This document shows, one piece after another, positions 8,136 through 17,793 of a stretch of 64,000 nucleotides of DNA (the stretch's first letter is position 1; each line of letters opens with the position of its first letter). The DNA lies in NCBI RefSeq assembly GCF_900142735.1, contig NZ_FRBY01000004.1, positions 310,001 through 374,000 on the forward strand, written 5' to 3'. This DNA comes from Flavobacterium saccharophilum. Lineage in GTDB: Bacteria; Bacteroidota; Bacteroidia; Flavobacteriales; Flavobacteriaceae. The notes beneath the pieces were generated by a model. It was not told the DNA's origin. It saw nothing but the letters and a program-made list of their open reading frames with translations, and did not search any database. Both the position numbers and the translations under genes were made by a program.

Positions 8136-9575
8136 ATGGTTACAAGTAAGGCTTTACTGTTAAAATCAATCGTGCTTTTTAGTGCTGTTGTTGTTTTGGT
8201 TTTATCTTGTGGTAAGCAGGTTTCTGTTGTTTCTGATACTAATCCTTGGGAAAAAATGGATTTGATCATAAAAAGTATTCCTGAAACTCACTTTTTAAAC
8301 AAAGATTATAATGTAAATGATTTTGGTGCTATAGCTGATGGAAAAACATTGAATACGGCGGCAATTGACAAAGCAATTAAAACATGTAATGCTAATGGGG
8401 GTGGTAGAGTAATTATTCCAAACGGAAAATTTCTTACGGGAGCGATTCATTTAGAAAGCAATGTGAACTTACATTTAGAAGATAAAGCAGAGCTTCTTTT
8501 CAGTATAAATCCAAAAGATTATCCTATAGTTCATACGTCATGGGAAGGAACGGAATTGATGAACTATTCACCTCTTATATATGCTAAGAACAAAACGAAT
8601 GTAGCCATTACCGGAAAAGGAACTCTTAACGGACAGGCTAACACTACAAACTGGTGGATTTGGTCAGGAGGTAAAAGTTACGGATGGCAAAAAGGTATTC
8701 CGTCTCAAAATGATCCGAATAACAGAGAAGTATTGGTTGATATGGCCGAAAAAGGCGTACCCATTTCAGAAAGAATTTTTGGCGATGGACGTTATTTACG
8801 TCCAGGTTTTGTTGAATTCTTTGAATGTAATACGGTTTTAATTAAAGACTTAACCATAATAAACGCCCCGTTTTGGATTCTGCATCCTTTAAAATCAAAT
8901 AATATTATTATTGACGGAGTAACAGTAAATAGTCACGGTCCAAATAATGACGGTTGCGATCCTGAATATTCTCAAAACATAATCATTAAAAACTGCACTT
9001 TTAATACAGGCGATGACTGCATCGCTATTAAATCTGGCAGAGATGCAGATGGCAGAAGAGTGGCTATACCGAGTAAAAATATTATAGTGCAAAATTGCAA
9101 AATGATTGATGGACACGGCGGTGTTGTTATTGGCAGCGAAATTTCTGCGGGAGTAAACAACGTTTTTGTAGAAGATTGCGTAATGGATAGTCCGAATCTG
9201 GACAGAGTAATTCGCATTAAAACAAATTCAAAAAGAGGCGGTGTTGTTGAAGATGTTTTTGTCCGCAATATTGAAGTTGGAACAGTAAAGGAATGTGTTT
9301 TAAAATTAAACATGTTTTATAATGTGTATGGATCACAGACCGGAAATTTTATACCGGTTATCAGAAATATAAATCTTGAAAATGTAAATGTAAAAAACGG
9401 AGGAAAATATAGCGTTTGGGCTGAAGGCTATGAAACATCTCCTGTGGAAAATATTACGCTTAAAAATGTAGTAATTCACAAAGTCGATTCCATTTATAAA
9501 TTGAAGAATGTAAAAAACATCAATTTTATTAACACTTATATCAATGACAAGAAAGTAGAACCAATTAAAAATTAA
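8136..9575 (+). CDS. GH28 polygalacturonase (lipoprotein)
   Basis: Hydrolyses galacturonan. The 479-residue protein starts with a lipoprotein signal peptide (VLVLSC, lipid-modified C25), so it should be membrane-anchored. The right-handed beta-helix domain has the GH28 catalytic set: NNDGCDP with D272, TGDDC with D293/D294, DGHGG with H327 and RIKTN with R360/K362. It is the first gene after the predicted LacI-controlled promoter. A 38-base gap separates it from susC. Confidence 0.93.
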   Translation: MVTSKALLLKSIVLFSAVVVLVLSCGKQVSVVSDTNPWEKMDLIIKSIPETHFLNKDYNVNDFGAIADGKTLNTAAIDKAIKTCNANGGGRVIIPNGKFLTGAIHLESNVNLHLEDKAELLFSINPKDYPIVHTSWEGTELMNYSPLIYAKNKTNVAITGKGTLNGQANTTNWWIWSGGKSYGWQKGIPSQNDPNNREVLVDMAEKGVPISERIFGDGRYLRPGFVEFFECNTVLIKDLTIINAPFWILHPLKSNNIIIDGVTVNSHGPNNDGCDPEYSQNIIIKNCTFNTGDDCIAIKSGRDADGRRVAIPSKNIIVQNCKMIDGHGGVVIGSEISAGVNNVFVEDCVMDSPNLDRVIRIKTNSKRGGVVEDVFVRNIEVGTVKECVLKLNMFYNVYGSQTGNFIPVIRNINLENVNVKNGGKYSVWAEGYETSPVENITLKNVVIHKVDSIYKLKNVKNINFINTYINDKKVEPIKN

Positions 9576-9613
9576 AAGAAAAAAACTATCACTTAACCAC
9601 AATTAACCAAACT

Positions 9614-12600
9614 ATGAAAATTAAAACATTATCAAAGAAAAAAATAAAATACAATCTTGTGTTTTTGTTTTTCCTGAATTTGCTTTGTAGTAATGCAATA
9701 AATGCTCAGTCGAGTGTTGTAGAGGGAAAAATTACCGATGCCGCCGGATTATCATTGCCGGGTGTGAACATTCTCGAAAAGGGAACAAAAAACGGAACTT
9801 CGACAGATTTTGAAGGGAGTTTTAAATTAAATGTATCAAGTACTAAAGCTATCTTAGTTATTTCATATTTAGGTTTTCAGACACAGGAGGTTAGTGTTGC
9901 CGGAAAGTCTAAGGTAAACGTTAGTCTTGCTGAACAATCAAATGCACTTACCGAAGTTGTGGTTGTAGGATATGGTTCTGTAAAGAAAACGGATCTTACT
10001 GGTTCTGTAAGCACGATTAATGCTGCAACAATTACAGAAAGAAATACCATCAATCCATTAGAGGCCATTCAGGGAAGTACACCTGGAGTTCAGATTTCAT
10101 CTAGCTCAGGACGAGCCGGTGATGGATTTAAAGTTGTAATTAGAGGAAACAACTCATTAGTATCAGATTCAAGTAATCCAAAGATGGTAGGTTCAACCCC
10201 TTTATATGTAGTTGATGGCGTGCCAATGGATGGAATTGATTTCTTGAATCCACAGGATATTGCCAGAATGGATGTTTTAAAAGATGCTTCTTCTGCAGCT
10301 ATTTACGGGTCTAGAGGATCAAACGGGGTTATCATTGTAACAACTAAAAGTGGTACTAGCGCTAAAGCTGGTATGAGTGTTACTTTTGATACTTCTTACG
10401 GAACTAAAACTGCAGCAAGACTTCCTGAGATGATGAGCGGTGAAGAATGGTGGAAATTTCACCAGGTAGCTTACATGAGTGCAACTCCTTTGACTCAAAC
10501 ACCTGCACAATTAGCAGCACTAGCCGGAAACCAAAGTCCGTTATTAGTGTCAAGAGCAAATAGTGGTTATAATTTTGACTGGTATGATGCGGTGCTTAAA
10601 CCGGGAATGACTCAAAATAATTATTTAAACGTTTCGGGACGTTCTGATTCAGGGTTAAGCTATAATTTAGGTTTTGGTATGCAAAGTGATGAGGGACTTA
10701 TTGATAATGACTCAACTGATAAATATTCCTTTAAATTAGGTTTAAATCATAAAATAAATGATAAGTTTTCTACAGGAGCAAATATTACAGTTGCTCGTTT
10801 GGATACGGAGTTAGGTAGTGACCTGGCAATGCAGGATGCTTTTAGATTAAGTCCTCTTATGTCACCATGGGCAATTGATGCTGATGGTAATGAGTTAGTT
10901 GGAACAAACTTTTTCCTTCCTGGAAAATTAACTTATCCTGATGGTTCATGGGCAATCAATAAAACAAGTACTGTCAACCCTTTGGTAGAGATTGCAAATT
11001 CTTCTCAAACAGAAAAAACATGGCAAACAGTTGGAAACGTTTATTTTCAGTACCAACCTATTAAATGGCTATCTTTTAAAACAACTTTTGCTGCCGGAAT
11101 TAATAATACTAAAAGAGGATCGGCATATGGTGCACAAACTAATAATGGTGTAACATTAAACGGTAAAAATTCATCATCAATAGAAAATTTAGAGAACTTC
11201 AATTATACCTGGGATAATCAGATAGATTTAAAACATACTTTTAATGAGGTACATGACTTTAGTGTTTTATTATTGCAAAGTTTGTATTCAAATGTTGATG
11301 AAAGCTCTTATTTATATTCCAACAGTCAACCTTTTAACACAGGAACAGATAATATTGGTTCAGGAGTTCAAACAAGCTATGTTGTTAAATCATCTTATGC
11401 AAAAAATACACTTAACTCGTATGCAGTGCGTTTGAATTATACTTTTAAAGATAAATATTTATTAACGGCATCTAATAGATGGGATGGTTCGTCAGTATTA
11501 GCAGAAGGTGCAAAATGGGAAAGTTTCCCTTCAGTTGCTTTAGGATGGAAAATTAGCAAAGAGGCATTCTTGGCAAATAATTCTATAGTTTCAGATTTGA
11601 AATTGAGAGCGAGTTTAGGATATACAGGAAATGACAATGTTGCGCCTTATACATCTCAGGCTTTATTAAATCAACAAACATTTTATGCAAATGGACCTAG
11701 TGTAGTTCCAGGCTGGCAATCAGAAACATTGGCAAATCCACTTTTGTCATGGGAAAAAACAAGAGAGATCAACTTGGGTCTTGATTTTGGTTTCTTAGCA
11801 AATAGAATTACAGGTAGTGTTGATGTTTATGACAGATTATCAGATGATTTGATTTACAAACAGCAATTACCATCAGAGTCAGGTTGGAAAAATACATATT
11901 CAAATGTTGGATCTGTTAGCAATAAAGGTATTGAGGTTTTGTTGACTACTAAAAATATTAAAACAAATATGGTTAGTTGGGAAACGACTTTTACATTTAC
12001 TAAAAACGTAAATAAATTGGAATCAATTTATAACCAGGATCAGGTAAGTGATATTGGAAATAATTTAATTCTTGGGTCGCCTTTAAATCCTAATTATAAT
12101 TATGTTTATGATGGTGTTTGGCAAGAGAGCCAGGCAGCAGAAGCAGCTTCATACGGACAAGCTCCGGGACAGGCAAGACCAAAAGATTTAAATGGTGATG
12201 GTAAATTTAATCAGGATGACAGAACGGTAATTGGAAATCCAAATCCGGAGTGGCAGGGAAGTTTTTACTCTAAATTAAATGTAGGGCAATTCGATTTCAA
12301 TTTTTCTGTATTAACAAGTCAGGGGCAAACGGTATTGAGTAGTTTTCACCAGAACTTTACTGATGTAAGCGACAGAGGACGTCAAAAACTGGCAATGGAT
12401 TATTTCATTCCAACAAACGGAACTGGTATTGAGGCCAATGCAAATACTACAAATCCTCGTCCAGGGCCAGTTGCAACAGGAGCGGGAGCTTATTGGACAT
12501 CTTTATTTGCTTACTACAGAGATGCATCATACGTAAAAATTAAAAACATATCTTTAGGATACACTTTTAATTCAGAGTTACTTAAAAGAATGAAAATGAG

Positions 12601-12745
12601 TAATTTAAGAATTTATGTAAATGTTTTAGATCCATTTGTATTTACAGATTTTGACGGATATGATCCGGAATGGGCTGGCTCACCTTTTGGTGTAAACCGT
12701 CCGGCTTCTGTGACTACGCAATTGGGACTAAGTGTTAAATTTTAA
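9614..12745 (+). CDS. SusC/RagA-type TonB-dependent outer-membrane transporter
   Basis: Imports oligosaccharides across the outer membrane with its SusD partner. The 1043 residues comprise a signal peptide ending near ANAQ (29-32), an N-terminal carboxypeptidase-regulatory-like domain (about 35-108), a TonB-box/plug start TEVVVVGYG near 113-121, the plug segment PLYVVDGVPMDG, and a beta-barrel ending in an aromatic residue (final VKF). It is placed between GH28 and susD (11-base gap to susD) within the pectin cluster, so galacturonate- or rhamnogalacturonate-containing oligomers are the expected cargo. Confidence 0.96.
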   Translation: MKIKTLSKKKIKYNLVFLFFLNLLCSNAINAQSSVVEGKITDAAGLSLPGVNILEKGTKNGTSTDFEGSFKLNVSSTKAILVISYLGFQTQEVSVAGKSKVNVSLAEQSNALTEVVVVGYGSVKKTDLTGSVSTINAATITERNTINPLEAIQGSTPGVQISSSSGRAGDGFKVVIRGNNSLVSDSSNPKMVGSTPLYVVDGVPMDGIDFLNPQDIARMDVLKDASSAAIYGSRGSNGVIIVTTKSGTSAKAGMSVTFDTSYGTKTAARLPEMMSGEEWWKFHQVAYMSATPLTQTPAQLAALAGNQSPLLVSRANSGYNFDWYDAVLKPGMTQNNYLNVSGRSDSGLSYNLGFGMQSDEGLIDNDSTDKYSFKLGLNHKINDKFSTGANITVARLDTELGSDLAMQDAFRLSPLMSPWAIDADGNELVGTNFFLPGKLTYPDGSWAINKTSTVNPLVEIANSSQTEKTWQTVGNVYFQYQPIKWLSFKTTFAAGINNTKRGSAYGAQTNNGVTLNGKNSSSIENLENFNYTWDNQIDLKHTFNEVHDFSVLLLQSLYSNVDESSYLYSNSQPFNTGTDNIGSGVQTSYVVKSSYAKNTLNSYAVRLNYTFKDKYLLTASNRWDGSSVLAEGAKWESFPSVALGWKISKEAFLANNSIVSDLKLRASLGYTGNDNVAPYTSQALLNQQTFYANGPSVVPGWQSETLANPLLSWEKTREINLGLDFGFLANRITGSVDVYDRLSDDLIYKQQLPSESGWKNTYSNVGSVSNKGIEVLLTTKNIKTNMVSWETTFTFTKNVNKLESIYNQDQVSDIGNNLILGSPLNPNYNYVYDGVWQESQAAEAASYGQAPGQARPKDLNGDGKFNQDDRTVIGNPNPEWQGSFYSKLNVGQFDFNFSVLTSQGQTVLSSFHQNFTDVSDRGRQKLAMDYFIPTNGTGIEANANTTNPRPGPVATGAGAYWTSLFAYYRDASYVKIKNISLGYTFNSELLKRMKMSNLRIYVNVLDPFVFTDFDGYDPEWAGSPFGVNRPASVTTQLGLSVKF

Positions 12746-12756
12746 TAAGATATAAA

Positions 12757-14442
12757 ATGAAAAAAATAATATTAATTTTAGGAATAATTGTTACTGTTTT
12801 TAGTTCATGTAGTGATTATATAGAAGAAGATAGCAAGTCATATGTACCTGCAGACGAGACTTACAAAACAGCATCAGGTTTTCAGTTATTGGTAAACTCA
12901 AACTATGCGTGGCTTAAAGGAATATACGGAGGAAATCCATGGTTGTTTGAATCAGGAACTGATATGTATGCCGAAGGAAGAACTCCTGAACCAGCTGGAT
13001 TAAGTCAATATACATTATTAATTCCTTCTTCAAGTAATGTTGATGATTTGTACAACTCATGTTATCAGTTAATTCAGTCTGTAAATAAAACGGTTTATTA
13101 TGCTACAGTTACAGAAAAAACCTCGAATTTAGATATGCTTGTTGGAGAAGCAAGATTTTTAAGAGCTAATGCTTATTTTTTATTGGTTCAAACATATGGT
13201 GGGGTTCCAATTGCTAATGAAAATGTAACTACACCGATTTTATCTTTCCAAAGAAATACAGCGGAAGAAGTGTATACTGCTATCATTTCAGACCTTGATG
13301 CCGCACTTGCGAGCGTGGGAACCGGAACGTATAGCACAACAGGAAAAGTTAACAAAAGAGCCGTAAATGATTTATTGGCAAAAGTTTACTTAACAAGAGG
13401 TTACGAAACTTTTGGTAACGCTGCAGATTTTACAAAAGCGGCTTCTTATGCAGATGCTGCGATTGCAGGACAAGCTTTAAATTTAGCCTCTGATCAGTTG
13501 TTTAAACCAGGTAATGATTTAAACGCGGAAACTATTTTCTCTGTACAATACGACAAAACTTCAACAAGTACTGATCCTACAAAATTAGGAAATAGTCAGT
13601 TTTATTATTTCAGCTCTTATCTTGGAGGATCTGAAACAGGAGCGCCATTAAGAAGTTACAATTTATGTCCAACTGATTATGCTTTAGGGTTATATGAAAA
13701 AGGAGATAAAAGATGGGAAGCTACGTTTATGACAGAAATTTTAGAAGAAACAACAACAGGATCTGATGGAAAGGCTAAAACAGTACTTTACTATCCATAT
13801 TACAGAAGTACAAATCCGACCGCTTTGAAAGTAAGACACTTTTATGAGCCAAAATGGTTTACTCCAGCTGACAGATTAGCCTGGGAAACGGCAAATGCTT
13901 CGAGACTTGCAAAGACGTTTGTTTATCACCCATGGGGAGAGTATTCTGCGGCACATACTCTAATCAAAAATTTGGATTGTTATACTATTCCGGTTAAGAA
14001 ATTTGATGATCCGGATCCAACGACACCAGCAGGTACTGCAACAAATAATCTTGTAAGTACTAGAGATATCATTGTATCAAGACTTGGAGAAACCTATTTG
14101 ATAGCTGCCGAGGCTTATTTAAAAGCAGGAATTCCTGCTACAGGTTTAGACCGTTTGAATGAAGTAAGAAGAAGAGCTGGCGTAGCAAATGCAACAATCG
14201 GACAGTTTAATATCAATTATATATTGGACGAAAGAGGAAGAGAATTGCTTGGAGAGTACAAACGTTGGTTTGATTTGAAACGTACAGGAACTCTTGTTGA
14301 AAGAGCATCAGCACATAATTATAAAATTAAAGCAGCCAACTTTGTTGGTGTTGATGGTAAACTTAAAATTTTAAGACCAATTCCACAAAGTGCTTTAGAT
14401 TTAAACCAAAATAAAGATTTTCCTCAGAATCCTGGTTATTAG
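12757..14442 (+). CDS. SusD/RagB-type surface glycan-binding lipoprotein
   Basis: Partner of the preceding SusC; it forms the lid that captures oligosaccharides outside the cell. 561 residues with a lipoprotein signal (FSSC, lipidated C18) followed by S-D-Y-I-E-E-D, an acidic stretch like the Bacteroidetes surface-export signal. The alpha-helical TPR-like core includes EARFLRANAYF-type helices, and the C-terminal RPIPQSALDLN...NPGY ending is typical of SusD proteins. A strong hairpin sits right after it (14481-14522). Confidence 0.95.
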   Translation: MKKIILILGIIVTVFSSCSDYIEEDSKSYVPADETYKTASGFQLLVNSNYAWLKGIYGGNPWLFESGTDMYAEGRTPEPAGLSQYTLLIPSSSNVDDLYNSCYQLIQSVNKTVYYATVTEKTSNLDMLVGEARFLRANAYFLLVQTYGGVPIANENVTTPILSFQRNTAEEVYTAIISDLDAALASVGTGTYSTTGKVNKRAVNDLLAKVYLTRGYETFGNAADFTKAASYADAAIAGQALNLASDQLFKPGNDLNAETIFSVQYDKTSTSTDPTKLGNSQFYYFSSYLGGSETGAPLRSYNLCPTDYALGLYEKGDKRWEATFMTEILEETTTGSDGKAKTVLYYPYYRSTNPTALKVRHFYEPKWFTPADRLAWETANASRLAKTFVYHPWGEYSAAHTLIKNLDCYTIPVKKFDDPDPTTPAGTATNNLVSTRDIIVSRLGETYLIAAEAYLKAGIPATGLDRLNEVRRRAGVANATIGQFNINYILDERGRELLGEYKRWFDLKRTGTLVERASAHNYKIKAANFVGVDGKLKILRPIPQSALDLNQNKDFPQNPGY

Positions 14443-14480
14443 TAATTTGATAATTTTTTGAGAAATTGTTTTTTGAAGAA

Positions 14481-14522
14481 GTTAAGAAGGAGTTTGGAAA
14501 AGTACCAAACTCCTGACTTAAC
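14481..14522 (+). promoter_or_regulatory. Intercistronic hairpin after susD
   Basis: Long imperfect stem: GTTAAG-A-AGGAGTTTGG pairs with CCAAACTCCT-GA-CTTAAC around a 7-nt loop. No clean T tract follows at once (TAATTTCTTTTTAAG), so it may be an mRNA-stabilising hairpin or a leaky terminator that keeps SusCD expression above that of the downstream enzymes. Confidence 0.65.
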
Positions 14523-14537
14523 TAATTTCTTTTTAAG

Positions 14538-15473
14538 ATGAAAAAGATATTTTTTATACTACTGCTGATCTCTGCTGCTACTTTTGCTCAAGGCAATTAT
14601 AGTGTAGATACTTCCTATACTGTAAAAAGTACTTATAATAAATTAATCAAAAAATATCCCTTTATAACCGTTGCACAAAGTAATAGTAACACCGCAATTA
14701 CTGAAGTGAGAGAGGTTATTTATCAGGAGCATAAAGAAAGGGCATTACATTTAGATGCATTTTTCTTTAATAAACAAAGAAAGAATCCGGCAATAATCAT
14801 GATTCATGGTGGTGGCTGGAGGTCAGGGAATAAAAATCAGATGCAGGAAATGGCCAGAGAAATTGCTTCAAAAGGTTATTCTTGTTTTGCAATTGAATAC
14901 AGATTGTCGTTAGAAGCTAAATATCCGGAAGGAATTTATGATGTAAAAAATGCCATCAAATTTATAAAAGATAATGCAAAGAGATTCAATGTAGATCCAG
15001 ACAAAATTGCCATTTTAGGTTGCTCATCAGGAGGACAAATGGCAACTTTGATTGGTACAACAAATGAAAATTTAGATTTTGAAGATAAGTCGTTTAAAAG
15101 CAAATCTTCTTCAAAAGTACAAGCTATTATTGATGTTGATGGAGTTTTAGCATTTAAACATCCAGAATCTTCAGAGGGAGAAATGGCCTCTTTTTGGCTT
15201 GGAGGTACTTATGATGAAAAACCTGAAAATTGGAAGAAGGCATCAGCTTTAAATCATACCAGTAAAGGAACACCTCCGATACTTTTTATAAACAGTAGTT
15301 TTCCCCGATTTCATGCAGGGAGAGATGACATGATCGCCATTTTAAATCGATACAAAATTTATAGTGAAGTTAAAACAATTGAGAACTCACCCCATTCCTT
15401 TTGGTTTTTTGAACCCTGGTTTACTGAGACAATTGCTTATACCACACAATTCTTAGATAAAATTTTTAAATAA
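14538..15473 (+). CDS. Secreted alpha/beta-hydrolase esterase
   Basis: 311 residues with a signal peptide (about 1-18, ending TFAQG). It has the oxyanion-hole motif HGGGW (90-94), the nucleophile elbow G-C-S-S-G with S163, and a late histidine in SPHSFWFF, all as in the BD-FAE/acetyl-esterase-like branch of alpha/beta hydrolases. By position in the pectin cluster it may remove acetyl or other ester groups from pectin or its oligomers. The substrate is not visible in the sequence. Confidence 0.8.
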   Translation: MKKIFFILLLISAATFAQGNYSVDTSYTVKSTYNKLIKKYPFITVAQSNSNTAITEVREVIYQEHKERALHLDAFFFNKQRKNPAIIMIHGGGWRSGNKNQMQEMAREIASKGYSCFAIEYRLSLEAKYPEGIYDVKNAIKFIKDNAKRFNVDPDKIAILGCSSGGQMATLIGTTNENLDFEDKSFKSKSSSKVQAIIDVDGVLAFKHPESSEGEMASFWLGGTYDEKPENWKKASALNHTSKGTPPILFINSSFPRFHAGRDDMIAILNRYKIYSEVKTIENSPHSFWFFEPWFTETIAYTTQFLDKIFK

Positions 15474-15485
15474 TTCGTTTACAAG

Positions 15486-16451
15486 ATGAAAACAAAAAAC
15501 ATAATAGCAAGTTTATTTTTTTTAGGTTCAATTGCAGTAAGTGCCCAAAAATATGATATCAAAACAGCAAAAACTTATGCTGAAATTTCGGCCAAAACAG
15601 ATGGAAAATGGGAAGGAAGAAAATACAAGGGCGGAACAGTTTTTAAAAATGTTGACAGATTAAAATTGGCTCCTGAACATACAGATCATTCTTTTGATAT
15701 CCGTTATGAAGGACCAGGTTGGGAAAGTAACAGAATTGGATATCGTTTGTATTTAGACTGGAGAAATGCAATTGACATTTTTGGTAAAAAGACATCTGAA
15801 ATGATTTTGCCAAAAGTAGGGCAGGATAATTTTGATTCGTATCATGAAATGAGCGATTGGGGAGCTGACATTCTCAAAGCGGGTAAAGCAATTGGAATTG
15901 GATCGATTGACCGTTATTTAGACAATGAAAAATTACACTTTCGTGAAGTAGATTCTACGATTGCAACTGTAGTAAACAAATCGACTCAATCGGGTGTAAA
16001 AATAGATTATTACGGATGGAAAACAGCATCGGATAAAATAGACTTTACTTCAGAATTGACTATTAAACCAGATCAGTTGTATACACAGCATACAATTAAA
16101 GCTTCAAAAGAAATTAAAGGAATTTGTACTGGAATTGCCAAGCAAAAAAATACGGAGTTATTTAAAAAAGACAGTAAAAACAAAAAGTGGGCTTACATCG
16201 CTACTTATGGTGAACAATCATTGGTTCCGGATAAATTAGGAATGGCTATTTTTTATCAGAAAGGAACAATTGAAAATAATGTTGAAACAGATTTAGATTA
16301 TTTACTAGTTTTCAAACCAACCACAAAAGCAACGACCTTTTACCTTTTAGGTGCTTGGGAACAAGAAGTTAACGGAATAAAATCGAAAGAAGAATTTGTA
16401 AAATATTTAGATGAAAAATTAGAAATTCTAAATAAAAAAGGAAAAATGTAA
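15486..16451 (+). CDS. DUF4861 family secreted protein
   Basis: 321 residues with a signal peptide ending near VSAQ (18-21). The sequence, with blocks such as YEGPGWESNRIGYRLYLDWR and HEMSDWGADILKAGKAIGIG, matches my memory of the DUF4861 family, which often sits beside GH105 genes in pectin loci. It could be a lyase, a hydrolase or a binding protein; no catalytic residues can be assigned with confidence. The start is 12 bases after the esterase stop, so the two are in one transcript, and GH105 follows. Confidence 0.75.
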   Translation: MKTKNIIASLFFLGSIAVSAQKYDIKTAKTYAEISAKTDGKWEGRKYKGGTVFKNVDRLKLAPEHTDHSFDIRYEGPGWESNRIGYRLYLDWRNAIDIFGKKTSEMILPKVGQDNFDSYHEMSDWGADILKAGKAIGIGSIDRYLDNEKLHFREVDSTIATVVNKSTQSGVKIDYYGWKTASDKIDFTSELTIKPDQLYTQHTIKASKEIKGICTGIAKQKNTELFKKDSKNKKWAYIATYGEQSLVPDKLGMAIFYQKGTIENNVETDLDYLLVFKPTTKATTFYLLGAWEQEVNGIKSKEEFVKYLDEKLEILNKKGKM

Positions 16452-16551
16452 TTGAGGTGCACGGACAAAACGGAATGGAATTATAGGTTGTATGCCAACA
16501 CTTTTAATGAAGCACAATAGAATTAAATAAGTACTAGTAAACACATTTATA

Positions 16552-17772
16552 ATGATAGACAATAGAAATATAAATTATGCTGCCTCAATTGTTTTGGGGT
16601 TTATGATGCTGTTTTTTTGTTGTAAAATTATAGCTCAGGGGTCGTTAAAGAATGAAATAGTAATTGCTAAAGATTTGAACTGGTCAGAGCGAATGGCGCT
16701 TTCGATTATGAAACGCGATCCGAAAGCATGGCAGATTGACAATAACGAAAAACCAAAATGGGATTATAAACTGGGTTTAGTTATGACTTCATTTGAAAAA
16801 TTGTATCACAAAACAAACAACCCGGTTTATGGAGATTACATTAAAGAATATGGTGAAACGGTAATAAATCCTTCAGGTGAAATTCTGAATTATAAATTAG
16901 AAGATTACAATATAGATAATATCAATGCAGGAAAAATGCTTTTTGATCTTCATAAAAGAACAAAAGACAATCGTTATCTAACTGCAATGCAAACTTTAAG
17001 AAAGCAGTTAGAAACACATCCGAGAACAAGCTCTGGCGGATTTTGGCATAAAAAAATCTATCCGTATCAAATGTGGCTTGACGGCTTGTATATGGGAACA
17101 CCATTTTATGCGCATTACACTTTAGATTTTGACGGAGGAAAAGATTTTAATGATATCGCAAAACAATTTGAGGAGATCCATTTGCATACGATTGACAAAA
17201 AAACAGGTTTATTATTTCATGCCTGGGATGAAAGCAAACAAATGCCATGGGCTAATAAAGAAACTGGAACTTCACCAAATTTTTGGTCGCGTTCAATCGG
17301 CTGGTACATGATGGCGCTTGTTGATGTGTTGGATTATATGCCTAAAGATCATCCGAAAAGAAAAGAATTAATTCAATTTTTAAATGAAATTTCGATAGCA
17401 GTTGCAAAATATCAGGATCCATCTGGACTATGGTATCAGGTTACAGATGCAGGTTCAAAAGAAGGGAATTATCTTGAAGCTTCGGGTTCAGAAATGTTTG
17501 TCTATGCTTTTGCAAAAGGAGCAAACAAAGGATACTTACCTAAAAAATATAAAGATCTCGCCGTTAAAGGTTTTGAAGGTATAACAAAGAAGTTAATTAG
17601 GGTTGATCCTGATGGTGAAATACACATTACGCAAGTTTGTGCAAGCGCAGGATTAGGTGGCAATCCTTATCGTGATGGCTCTTTTGACTATTACATTAAA
17701 GAAAAGATAAAAGTGGACAACTCTCACGGATTAGGGCCATTTATTTTAGCCGCATTAGAATTAGAAAAGTAG
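16552..17772 (+). CDS. GH105 unsaturated rhamnogalacturonyl/galacturonyl hydrolase, copy 1
   Basis: Removes the 4,5-unsaturated uronate left at the non-reducing end after pectin lyase action. 406 residues of an (alpha/alpha)6-barrel of the YteR/UGL type. The QMWLDGLYMG motif holds D177, matching the catalytic aspartate of this family. The N terminus is hydrophobic and ends FFCCK, with C24 aligned to the lipobox cysteine of copy 2, so it may be a lipoprotein or secreted. It is clearly paralogous to the next gene over its whole length. The ~100-base gap before it shows no gene. Confidence 0.92.
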   Translation: MIDNRNINYAASIVLGFMMLFFCCKIIAQGSLKNEIVIAKDLNWSERMALSIMKRDPKAWQIDNNEKPKWDYKLGLVMTSFEKLYHKTNNPVYGDYIKEYGETVINPSGEILNYKLEDYNIDNINAGKMLFDLHKRTKDNRYLTAMQTLRKQLETHPRTSSGGFWHKKIYPYQMWLDGLYMGTPFYAHYTLDFDGGKDFNDIAKQFEEIHLHTIDKKTGLLFHAWDESKQMPWANKETGTSPNFWSRSIGWYMMALVDVLDYMPKDHPKRKELIQFLNEISIAVAKYQDPSGLWYQVTDAGSKEGNYLEASGSEMFVYAFAKGANKGYLPKKYKDLAVKGFEGITKKLIRVDPDGEIHITQVCASAGLGGNPYRDGSFDYYIKEKIKVDNSHGLGPFILAALELEK

Positions 17773-17793
17773 TAGAATTTAAATATATTTAAA

